NCBI RefSeq assembly: GCF_003112535.1
Contig: NZ_BEWA01000017.1
Coordinates: 248,001-312,000 of the forward strand
Origin: Streptomyces rishiriensis
GTDB lineage: Bacteria; Actinomycetota; Actinomycetes; Streptomycetales; Streptomycetaceae
Direction: 5' to 3'
DNA: 64,000 bases
How positions within the stretch are numbered: the stretch's first letter is position 1; each line of letters opens with the position of its first letter. A model generated the notes under the pieces. The model was not told where the DNA came from and made no database searches. It saw nothing but the letters and a program-made list of their open reading frames with translations. Of the stretch, positions 32,511-40,005 are shown piece after piece. The position numbers were made by a program, and so were the translations under genes.

Positions 32511-33383
32511 ATGTCCGTCACACCCGTGGCCGCCGCCCATCCGTCCGCCCGTCCCGCTCCCGCCTTCCGGGGCCGGATCGGCCGGGACGCGCGCAGCGGC
32601 CACTACGCCGTGCCGCGCCGCTACCGCCTGCACCTGGCGGCGGCCGACCCCGACTGTCTGCGCATCGCCGTCACCCACAGCCTGCTCGGCCTGGACGCGG
32701 TCTGCCCGGTCACCTTCCTGCCGGCCGTCCCCGACTGCCCCGACGGCGGTCACTCCGCACTGCGCCCTCTGTACGACGCCAGCGCGCACCGCTACACCGG
32801 CCCCGCCCTCGCCCCGGTGCTCAGCGACGACTGGTCGGGGCGCATCGTCAGCAGCCACGGGCCCGACATCGCCCGCGACCTCGCCCGGAGGTTCGGCGGC
32901 GGCCGGCCCGCGCTGTACCCGTGCGGCGCGGAGTCGCAGATCGAGGCCGTCGAGCGGATGTGCGCGCAGGGCATCGAGGCGGCCGCCCAGCGGGCCGGAG
33001 CGGCCGACGTCGAGGAGGCCGGGCGCGCAGCAGCCCTCGACACGCTGCTCGCCACGCTCGGCGTGCTGGAGCGAGGGCTGGGCGCCCACCTCAACCTGAT
33101 CAGCGATCAGATCACGGCGGCAGACGTCGAGTTGTGGGTCGCGCTGGTCCAACTCGACACCGTCCACCGCTATCACCTCGACGCGGACGCCGTGCACCGC
33201 ATCGCCGACCACCCCGCCCTGTGGGCCTACGCCCGCCGGCTGGCCGCCCACCCCGCCTTCGGCGCACACCTCGACCTGGACGCCATCGCCCGCCGTCACC
33301 ACGCCCGTTGTCAGGGCCTGGAGGCCGCCGGCGCGGCTGTCCAGATCCTGGACTGGGCCGCCCACTCGGCGGACGGTGCATAG
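32511..33383 (+). CDS. Glutathionyl-hydroquinone-reductase-like (ECM4/GST-Omega-type) protein without the CPWA cysteine
   Basis: 290 residues; ATG follows GGGGAGAG. The fold follows the ECM4/YqjG family: an N-terminal RDARSGHYAVPRRYRLHL, the LYD...YTGPALAPVLSDD region with IVSSHGPDIARDL, then an all-helical GST C-terminal domain (DQITAADVELWVALVQLDTV). At the place where the family has CPWA, this protein reads DPDC (in AAADPDCLR), so the thiol that attacks glutathionyl-hydroquinones is missing, though a Cys lies three residues later. Actinobacteria use mycothiol, not glutathione, so the reaction is uncertain in any case. It is probably a divergent thiol-transferase or a non-catalytic relative. 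Confidence 0.75.
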   Translation: MSVTPVAAAHPSARPAPAFRGRIGRDARSGHYAVPRRYRLHLAAADPDCLRIAVTHSLLGLDAVCPVTFLPAVPDCPDGGHSALRPLYDASAHRYTGPALAPVLSDDWSGRIVSSHGPDIARDLARRFGGGRPALYPCGAESQIEAVERMCAQGIEAAAQRAGAADVEEAGRAAALDTLLATLGVLERGLGAHLNLISDQITAADVELWVALVQLDTVHRYHLDADAVHRIADHPALWAYARRLAAHPAFGAHLDLDAIARRHHARCQGLEAAGAAVQILDWAAHSADGA

Positions 33384-33771
33384 GGCCTGCCGTTTGGATC
33401 ACCCCGCAGACGCGGGGACCGGCACGCACGTCTGCGGCGTTGTCGCCGGTTGCCGACGCTCCGCGTCGACGCCCTCCTCCGCCGTGCAGCTGCACGCGCC
33501 AGCCCCCGCTCACCGGCATCGACAGGCCCCGCCGATGCCCTGCGACCTGATCCGAAAGACAGACCCTGGCCCCGACCGCAGACCGACCGGCCCTGAGACG
33601 CCCCGGCCCGACCGGACCGGTTCGCCCCGGCCGGCGTGCACCGGCGGGTTCGGCAGGAAACCGGTGCGGCCGGGGCCGTCGCCGCGGGGTCTGAAGGACA
33701 CTGTCCCCCGAAGGCGACGGCCCCGGCGCTTCCCCCGGCGCCGGACCGTGGTCTGCACCCGGCCGTACGGC
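33384..33771. other. 388-bp intergenic region between convergent genes
   Basis: It lies between the 3' ends of the GST-like gene (plus) and the astacin-like gene (minus). It starts with a CRISPR-repeat-like hairpin (33396-33422). The rest is GC-rich and contains no supportable gene or clear T-rich terminator. Confidence 0.5.
33396..33422 (-). CRISPR. Single type I-E-like CRISPR repeat (orphan) or look-alike hairpin
   Basis: Read on the minus strand, this is close to the repeat class of E. coli and Streptomyces type I-E arrays. It has TCCCCGC (ending a GG-rich start), a 4-nt loop, GCGGGG and then TGATCC. The 6-bp stem CCCCGC/GCGGGG with 4-nt loop is the same architecture. No second copy follows within the next 150 bases on either side, and no cas gene is present. 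It may be an array relic, or a terminator of the GST-like gene that happens to look alike. Confidence 0.4.
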
Positions 33772-34857
33772 TCACCAGCACATGACCGCCGTCTCGCCCG
33801 AACCCCAGCCGCAGTACTGGCGTACGCGGACGAAGTAGCGGCGGCCGCGGACGAGCCGGGCCCTGATCGTCGCGTTGTGCGGGGCGCCCCCGTCGTCCTG
33901 GCCGGCGACGAAGCGGGGTGCGCCGTCCCGCTCCTCGAACACCACGGCCACCGAGTCGCTCTCGCCGAAGACGCCGAAGGCGTACTCCCGTGTCTCACGC
34001 GGTTCGACGGTGAAGTCGGCCTGTTCGCCCGGCCCGAGCGTCAGCCGCGCCGAACGGAACGGCACCAGGGCGGGCGGCCGCGACGCCTGTGGGGGCGGGT
34101 ACCAGCCGAGCGCGAACTCCTTGTCCAGCGGCGACAGCGTCCCGGGCGGATGCACACCCCCGCGGAACTGCTCCGGTTCGAGGATCAGCCCCGCCGCGAA
34201 CGGATACTGCATCACGGACTGCGCGTCCCACACCGGGCCGTTGGCCTCGGCCGGATCCAGCTTGCGCAGGACGTTGAAGCGGATCCGGTCCCGGCTCCAG
34301 TGGTGGGGCGGGCCCGACAGTTCGGCGTACACCGCCTCGTCGTCGAAGTGGAGGCCCGCGAAGGGACTCTGGTGCTCGTGCTGCATGCCGAGGGCGTGCC
34401 CGATCTCGTGCAGGGCGATCGCGCGTTCCCCGGGCGCGGTCAGGTCCCAGCCGAGATTCATGGTGCGCTGGTTGAGACCGGCCGACAGCGCGTCGCGGCC
34501 CACCGCCGACCAGGAGCCGTCGCCCGCCTGGAAACCGATGCGCAGCTCCGCCTCGCAGCGGTCGGCGACCTCGGCGAACGTCACCCCGATCCCCAGGTCC
34601 CGCCACTCGCGAAAGCAGTCCCGCACGACCTCCCGCTGCTCCTCGCCGCCGACCCACGACACCCACCGGGTCCCCCCGGACCCCGGCAGCGCGATGACCG
34701 ACCCGTCGTCCTCGCGGTCGAAGAAGCAGTAGTGCAGCACCGTGCCGTTGACCCACATCCGCCGCCCGCCCCTCAGCGCGCCCAGCCGTTCGACGGCCAG
34801 CCCCGGGGCGAACGCGGGGGCCGACTGCTGAGCGAGCGAGCAGTAGCGGGCGGTCAT
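33772..34857 (-). CDS. Astacin-like (M12A) zinc metalloprotease
   Basis: 361 residues. The zinc site is complete: ALHEIGHALGMQHEHQSP (His150, Glu151, His154, His160), the HExxHxxGxxHE form of astacins, followed by a Met-turn in SVMQYPF. The N-terminal catalytic half includes MWVNGTVLHYCFFDRED. The C-terminal 110 residues form a beta-rich domain ending VRQYCGWGSGETAVMCW, perhaps a substrate- or surface-binding module. No signal peptide is visible, which is unusual because most astacins are secreted; an alternative export route or an intracellular role is possible. It is divergent from the LAL regulator, with 72 bp between. Confidence 0.87.
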   Translation of the reverse strand: MTARYCSLAQQSAPAFAPGLAVERLGALRGGRRMWVNGTVLHYCFFDREDDGSVIALPGSGGTRWVSWVGGEEQREVVRDCFREWRDLGIGVTFAEVADRCEAELRIGFQAGDGSWSAVGRDALSAGLNQRTMNLGWDLTAPGERAIALHEIGHALGMQHEHQSPFAGLHFDDEAVYAELSGPPHHWSRDRIRFNVLRKLDPAEANGPVWDAQSVMQYPFAAGLILEPEQFRGGVHPPGTLSPLDKEFALGWYPPPQASRPPALVPFRSARLTLGPGEQADFTVEPRETREYAFGVFGESDSVAVVFEERDGAPRFVAGQDDGGAPHNATIRARLVRGRRYFVRVRQYCGWGSGETAVMCW

Positions 34858-34917
34858 GGGTGTCAGGCTGCCGTGCGGACCCGGCCGGCCGCCTGAGTCG
34901 GGGGCTACTCAAGTCGC

Positions 34918-34927
34918 CCTGTATCAG
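34918..34927. promoter_or_regulatory. CCTGTATCAG motif before the LAL regulator
   Basis: The 10-mer CCTGTATCAG ends 2 bp before the GTG start of the LAL regulator. The identical 10-mer lies at 39941-39950 before the subtilisin gene. It is an AT-containing word in a GC-rich genome, in two promoter regions of the same neighbourhood, so it may be a shared regulator site. Confidence 0.35.
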
Positions 34928-34929
34928 GC

Positions 34930-37134
34930 GTGAGTACCCCGGCTCCCATAGACGTGACGAGCATCGAACCCCGGGCCGGGACCCTGCGACCGCCGTGGCC
35001 GTTCACGGGCCGCGACGAGGAGCTGGAGCTCGTCCGCCACTGCCTGGCGGCGGGCCGGCCCGGCATCGTGGTCACCGGACCGGCGGGCTGCGGTCGCAGC
35101 CGGCTGGCCCTGGAGGCGGTGGGCGGCGCCGAATGCGCCCGGGTGGCCGGCGCGCCCGGCCCCGCCGGAGTGCGCGACCTGCCCTTCGCCGCCTTCGCCC
35201 ACCTGCTCCCCGAAGACGTCACCCTGCACCGCGCCGTCCGGCTCCTCTCCGCCGTGCGGCTCCTGGTGGTCGACGACGCCCACCTGCTGGACGACGCCTC
35301 CGCCGCCCTGCTCCACCAGCTGGCCGTGCAGGGGCGCACCCGGCTGCTGGTCCTCGTCACGGACGGAGCGCCCACGCCCGCGGCCGTGTCCCGGCTGTGG
35401 ACCGGCGAACTGCTGCCCCGCCTCGCCCTGCGACCCCTGCCCCGGGAGGAGACCGCCCAGCTCCTCACGGGCGGCGCGGGCGGCCCCGTCGAGCCCCTCG
35501 CCGCCCACCGGCTGCACCGTCTGTGCCGGGGCGACCTGCGCCTGCTGCGGGACCTGCTGGACGCGGTCCGCGAGCGGCGGCTGCCGGGCCGGGACGCGAA
35601 CGGCGACGCCTGGGAGTGGCGCGGCCCGCTTCCGCTGACGCCCGCCCTGCGGGAACGCGCGGCGGCCGTCCTCGCCCGTCCCTGCCCCGACGAACGCGAC
35701 ACCCTCGAACGCCTCGCCTTCGCCGAACCCCTGCCGCTGCCGACGGACTCCCTCGACCTGCGGATCCTCGAACGCCTGGAGGCGGACGGCCTCCTCGACG
35801 TCGTCGACGGCACCGCCGTCCGTCTGGCGCACCCGCTGCACGGTCCCGCTCTGCGGGCCGCGGCCGGCCCGCTGCGCGCGAGGAGGCTCTCCGGCGCCCG
35901 GCCGCCCACCGCCCCCGCCCTCGCGGCCGAGGCGGCCGGGCTGGCCCGCCGCATCGACCGGGTCGACGTGCGCGCGACGCCCACGCCCGTGGGGGAGTGG
36001 CTCCTCGCGGAGGGGGAGCCGGTTCCGCCGTGGTACGCCGCCGTCCGCGCGCGCTTCTCACGGCTGCGGGGAGAACTGCGCGAGGCGGCGGCCTGGGCTC
36101 GGGAGGGCCTGGCCGCCGACCCGCACGACCCTGCCTGCCGTATCGAACGGGCCCTGGCGGCAGCCCAGTCGGGGGAGACGGGCGAACTGATCGATCCGCT
36201 CGCCGCCCACCCCGGCACGGCCCCCTGGCCTCCCGCGGCCCGCGGAGACCTCGGCACCGCCCAGAAAGCGCTGCCGCTGCCCGACGCCCCGACCGCGGCC
36301 GTTCCCGATGCCGGGCGGGCGGGTCCTCGGACTGTCCCGAAGGCGCTCGGGTCGCCGGACGCCCCGGCCGCCGCCGCTTCCGTTCCCGGGCGGGCGTGCC
36401 CGGACACCGTCTCCGAGGCGGTGGCGTCGGCCGGGGCACGGGCCGGCGCCGCTTCCGCGCGTGGGCACGCGAGCGCGGACACCGCCTCGAAGGCCCGGGA
36501 GCCGGTTCACCTTCACTTCACCACCCCTTCCCTGCCCTCGCGTCCGGGTCCCGGCACGGCTCCGCCCCGCGCCGTCCGTCCCGCCGCCGAGGGCGGTGGC
36601 CCGCATTCCGCCGGTACCTGCGCCCCGGACGACCCCTACACCGTCTACGACGCCGTGCGCCTCGGCGTGCCCGAGCGGGCCGCACGGGTCCTCCCGCCCG
36701 GCGGCGTGCTCGCCCGCCACGCCCATGCGCTCGCGCGGGCCGACGGGCCCGCCCTGGACGCGGTCGCCGCCGAGCTGGAGGAGCGCGGGCTGCTCCTCTT
36801 CGCGGCCGAGGCGCACGCGCAGGCCGCCCGCGTCCACCGGGACGCGGGCGCGGCACGCACCGCCCGCACCCGGGCCGCCGCCCTCGCCCGACGCTGCCAG
36901 GGGGCCCGCACCCCGGCGCTGGCGGGGCTGGTCCTGGGCGAACTCACCGCCCGTCAGCGGCAGATCGTCACCCTCGCCGCGGCAGGCCTCAGCAACCGGC
37001 AGATCGCCGAGCGCCTCACGCTGTCCGTGCGCACGGTCGGCAACCACCTCTACGGCGCCTACACCCGTCTCGGAGCCGGCGACCGCGGTTCCCTCCCGTG
37101 GCTGGTCGAGCTGCCGGACGGGCAACCGGCCTGA
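34930..37134 (+). CDS. LuxR-family (LAL-type) ATPase regulator with repeat linker
   Basis: 734 residues, GTG start. N-terminal AAA-type ATPase: FTGRDEELELV, then the P-loop GPAGCGRSR (50-58) in which the usual Lys is Arg56, and Walker B LLVVDDAH at 111-118. The middle (about 435-520) is a low-complexity linker of three to four degenerate 25-residue repeats (for example KALGSPDAPAAAASVPGRA). A short TPR-like region and a C-terminal LuxR helix-turn-helix follow (ELTARQRQIVTLAAAGLSN, then RTVGNHLYGAYTRLG). LAL proteins activate secondary-metabolite or sugar genes. It converges with the CHAT gene 13 bp away. No ribosome-binding site is visible, so translation may be leaderless. Confidence 0.87.
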   Translation: MSTPAPIDVTSIEPRAGTLRPPWPFTGRDEELELVRHCLAAGRPGIVVTGPAGCGRSRLALEAVGGAECARVAGAPGPAGVRDLPFAAFAHLLPEDVTLHRAVRLLSAVRLLVVDDAHLLDDASAALLHQLAVQGRTRLLVLVTDGAPTPAAVSRLWTGELLPRLALRPLPREETAQLLTGGAGGPVEPLAAHRLHRLCRGDLRLLRDLLDAVRERRLPGRDANGDAWEWRGPLPLTPALRERAAAVLARPCPDERDTLERLAFAEPLPLPTDSLDLRILERLEADGLLDVVDGTAVRLAHPLHGPALRAAAGPLRARRLSGARPPTAPALAAEAAGLARRIDRVDVRATPTPVGEWLLAEGEPVPPWYAAVRARFSRLRGELREAAAWAREGLAADPHDPACRIERALAAAQSGETGELIDPLAAHPGTAPWPPAARGDLGTAQKALPLPDAPTAAVPDAGRAGPRTVPKALGSPDAPAAAASVPGRACPDTVSEAVASAGARAGAASARGHASADTASKAREPVHLHFTTPSLPSRPGPGTAPPRAVRPAAEGGGPHSAGTCAPDDPYTVYDAVRLGVPERAARVLPPGGVLARHAHALARADGPALDAVAAELEERGLLLFAAEAHAQAARVHRDAGAARTARTRAAALARRCQGARTPALAGLVLGELTARQRQIVTLAAAGLSNRQIAERLTLSVRTVGNHLYGAYTRLGAGDRGSLPWLVELPDGQPA

Positions 37135-37147
37135 GCGGGCGGTCCGT

Positions 37148-39766
37148 TCAGGCCGCGCCGAACGCCGTGAACGCCCAGCCCGTGGCCTGGTGGACGGCGT
37201 CCCCCGGAAGCGCGGCCCGCGCGTCGCGCAGCGCCTCGGCCAGGGACAGGCCCGCGCTGACGCCCTTGTGCAGGGCCAGCATCAGCGGAACGACCGCGGC
37301 GTCGTTGACGGGCGCGCTGCTGGCCACCACGCCCGCCGTGCCCAGCGGCAGCAACGCCGTGACCAGGCCGAGGAGTTCGTCCGCGCCGACCGACGCGAGC
37401 CGGGCCGTGTCGCAGCTGGAGAGGATGATCCGGTACGGACTGCGGGCCAGCCGCTCGAAGTCGTGCACGATCAGCGGCCCGTCCGCCATGCGCAGCGACG
37501 AGAACATCGGGCTGTCCGCGCGGAACGCGCCGTGCGCGGCGATGTGCGCCAGCGCGGCCCCGTCCAGCTCCCGCAGCACGCGCGGGACACGGGCCTCCTC
37601 CTGCTCCAGCACGACGGGCCTGCCGTAGCGGCCGGCCACCTCCGGCACCTCCGCCCCGCCGGTGTCCAGCCCCGGTCCGCGCACCAGGACCTGGCGGCCG
37701 CCCGGCGGCGCCTCCGTGTCCCGCGCCCGCAGCCAGCCGCTCGCCGACGGCGACACGCTCAGCACCCGCTCGCGCAGCGACGGCAGCAGCGCCCACGGCA
37801 CCCGGTGCAGCCGGGCCGGCGGCACCACCACGACGGGGCCGGAGCCCAGATGCGCGGCCGCCTCGCCCAGCAGCAGCTCCTCCAGCCGCCGGCCCGCCGC
37901 CTCCACGACCGGCAGCCGGCCCTCCGCGCCGGGATGCGCCAGCCGGCGCAGCCCCGCCTGGACGTGCTCGGCCTCCCTCTCCGCCTCGGCGAGCAGTCCG
38001 CCCGCGAACCGGCGCACCCGCCCGCCCCCGCACACCAGCACCTGGACCCGCCCGGCCAGCACCGCCAGTTCGACGAGGCGCCCCTCGCCGAGCCGCTCCA
38101 GCAGCCGGCCCGCGTCGAACCGGTCCCCGCCGAACCGTTCGCCGCCCCGGCCCGGGCCCCCGCGGCTGTGGAGGGTCCTGGAGCGGATCTCCCGTTCCAG
38201 ACGCCGCTGTTCACGCTCCAGGGCGGGCACCGGCCGCCCTTCCATGCGGGCGGCCTCGGCGCGGGCGGCGATCACCCGGAAGGCGGTCAGCCCGCTCAGC
38301 AGCGCGGGATCGGTGGGCGGCCGGGTGGGCGGCGTGGACAGCGCCGTGGCCCGCCAGCGTTCGCTCCACGCCAGCAACCGCCGCGGCCCGCCCCGCTCCA
38401 GGCTCACCTCCTGTGCCAGCGCGGCGAGTTCGGCTCCCTGGGCGGTGGCCCGGGCGCGCAGCTCGGAGGCGCCCAGCGTCATGCGGTGGGCGTCGAGGAC
38501 GTCGAGTCCGCGCCGGCAGGCCTCCAGCACGCCACGGTCCGAGCCCGTCGCCCGCGCCCACAGTGCCTGCGCCGCCCAGCCCGTCATCCGGGCCAGCGGC
38601 GGACCGCTGCGCCGGCTGCGCGCGGCGATCTGCAGATACCGTTCGGCGTCCGTGCTCCAGTTCAGGCCCAGCGCGATCCGGCCCGCCAGCAGCCAGGCCT
38701 CGGGCGCGGCCGGCGCCTGGAAGGCGGCCAGCCGCTCCGCCAGCCGTGCGGCGTCCGCGACCAGCCGGCCGGAGCCGCGGCCGGTGGCGACGCGCGCCTC
38801 GATCAGCACGAGCCGCGCGTGCGCCTCCCACCAGGTGCGCCGCTGGCCCGCGAAGAGCCGCTCGGCCACGGCGGCGCGCGCGATCGCCGTACCGGGGTCG
38901 CCCGCCAGCCGTGCCGCCTTCGCGGCGGCCAGCATCAGCTCCGCCTTGCGGGTGGACTGCCCGCCGATGCCGTCGAGGACGCCGATGGCCGCGTCCGCCT
39001 CGGCCAGCGCCTCGGGAGCCAGACCGGCCGCCATCAGGACCTCACAGCGCCGGATGTCGAGCATGAAGGTGGGCGTGCCGAGCTTGGCGTACCGCTCCTC
39101 CGCCTCGTCGAGGAGCCGCAGCGCGGCCGGGACGTCCCCGGAGCGGAACGCGGCCAGGCCCCGGCTCTCCACCGCGTCGGCCTTGTCGTGCTCCTGGCCG
39201 GTGGTGTCCCACAGCGCCTCGGCCGCGGTGAAGTCGGCCTCCGCGCGGTCCACCGCCCCGAGCGCGAGATGCACGGTGGCGCGCAGGGTGAGGGCGCGCG
39301 CCGTCCAGATGACGTCGTCCACCTGACGCAGTACGGGGATCGCCCGGCGCACGTCCTCCAGCGCCTCGCGGTGGTGGCCGAGCACCCACTGGGAGTAGGC
39401 CCGCCGGTAGAGCACCCGCGCGCGGGTGTGGCCGGAGCCGCGCTCGACGCCCCGCTCGAAAGCCTCCAGCCCCTCCCGGGTGCGGCCCGCGTGCACCAGC
39501 GCCACCCCCAGCGTGCCGAGGACGTCCGCCTCCCGCTCGGGCGAGTCCGCGCGCGCCGCGAGATCCCGGGCACGGCGCAGATGGTCCAGGGCGAGACGCA
39601 TGTCGCCCCAGTCCCGGTGCCAGATGCCGATCACCTGGTGGGCGACCGAGGCGTGCAACGGCGTCGGATCGGTGCCCAGCACTCCTTCCGCCCGCGACAA
39701 CGCGTCGCCCGGGGCGGCGAACACCATCGGCAGCAGTTCGAGAACCGAGTCGTTTCCCGCGGTCAC
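37148..39766 (-). CDS. TPR-CHAT caspase-like protease
   Basis: 872 residues from the GTG at 39766; a TTG at 39847 would add 27 poorly conserved-looking residues. The N-terminal 450 residues are TPR-like helical repeats (for example VLYRRAYSQWVLGHHREALE and ALRLLDEAEERYAKLG). The C-terminal CHAT domain has the caspase-type dyad: His745 in HIAAHGAFRA and Cys785 in IILSSCDTARL, with GLVTALLPLGTAGVVAS after it. It is cytoplasmic. CHAT proteases are activated by TPR-sensed partners and cut specific targets. It is divergent from the subtilisin/sigma-factor operon, so it is probably part of that module. The two likely share a promoter region (39767-40005). Confidence 0.88.
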   Translation of the reverse strand: MTAGNDSVLELLPMVFAAPGDALSRAEGVLGTDPTPLHASVAHQVIGIWHRDWGDMRLALDHLRRARDLAARADSPEREADVLGTLGVALVHAGRTREGLEAFERGVERGSGHTRARVLYRRAYSQWVLGHHREALEDVRRAIPVLRQVDDVIWTARALTLRATVHLALGAVDRAEADFTAAEALWDTTGQEHDKADAVESRGLAAFRSGDVPAALRLLDEAEERYAKLGTPTFMLDIRRCEVLMAAGLAPEALAEADAAIGVLDGIGGQSTRKAELMLAAAKAARLAGDPGTAIARAAVAERLFAGQRRTWWEAHARLVLIEARVATGRGSGRLVADAARLAERLAAFQAPAAPEAWLLAGRIALGLNWSTDAERYLQIAARSRRSGPPLARMTGWAAQALWARATGSDRGVLEACRRGLDVLDAHRMTLGASELRARATAQGAELAALAQEVSLERGGPRRLLAWSERWRATALSTPPTRPPTDPALLSGLTAFRVIAARAEAARMEGRPVPALEREQRRLEREIRSRTLHSRGGPGRGGERFGGDRFDAGRLLERLGEGRLVELAVLAGRVQVLVCGGGRVRRFAGGLLAEAEREAEHVQAGLRRLAHPGAEGRLPVVEAAGRRLEELLLGEAAAHLGSGPVVVVPPARLHRVPWALLPSLRERVLSVSPSASGWLRARDTEAPPGGRQVLVRGPGLDTGGAEVPEVAGRYGRPVVLEQEEARVPRVLRELDGAALAHIAAHGAFRADSPMFSSLRMADGPLIVHDFERLARSPYRIILSSCDTARLASVGADELLGLVTALLPLGTAGVVASSAPVNDAAVVPLMLALHKGVSAGLSLAEALRDARAALPGDAVHQATGWAFTAFGAA

Positions 39767-39940
39767 TCCACGGATGGTAGTGCTCCGCTCTGCGGGCGAC
39801 ACCGGTTGGGAGCCGTATCCACCAGTAACAATCGGACGTCGCGTCAACGGTTTCGGTGAGACGAAGGGGCGCGAAGAGGCGGGAGGGGGCGGGAAGGGGC
39901 GTGCAGCGCAACCGCGACGCCCTCATCCGCCGTCGCACCA

Positions 39941-39950
39941 CCTGTATCAG
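39941..39950. promoter_or_regulatory. CCTGTATCAG motif before the subtilisin gene
   Basis: This is the second copy of the 10-mer also found at 34918-34927, here 55 bp upstream of the subtilisin ATG and in the CHAT/subtilisin divergent region. It could be a binding site for the neighbouring LAL regulator or part of a promoter; this is inference only. Confidence 0.35.
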
Positions 39951-40005
39951 ACGGCCGTCCAGCGGGTCTTGCTGACGACCACTGGCCGCAGGGGGAGGAC
40001 ACGCC

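Noticed and set aside
33384..33771. A CRISPR array
   Set aside because: Only one repeat-like unit is present and no regularly spaced second copy or cas gene was found, so only a solitary repeat is reported.
36308..39859. A 1183-codon open frame on the plus strand
   Set aside because: It crosses the LAL 3' end and runs antisense to the TPR-CHAT gene. Third-position GC bias supports the CHAT frame.
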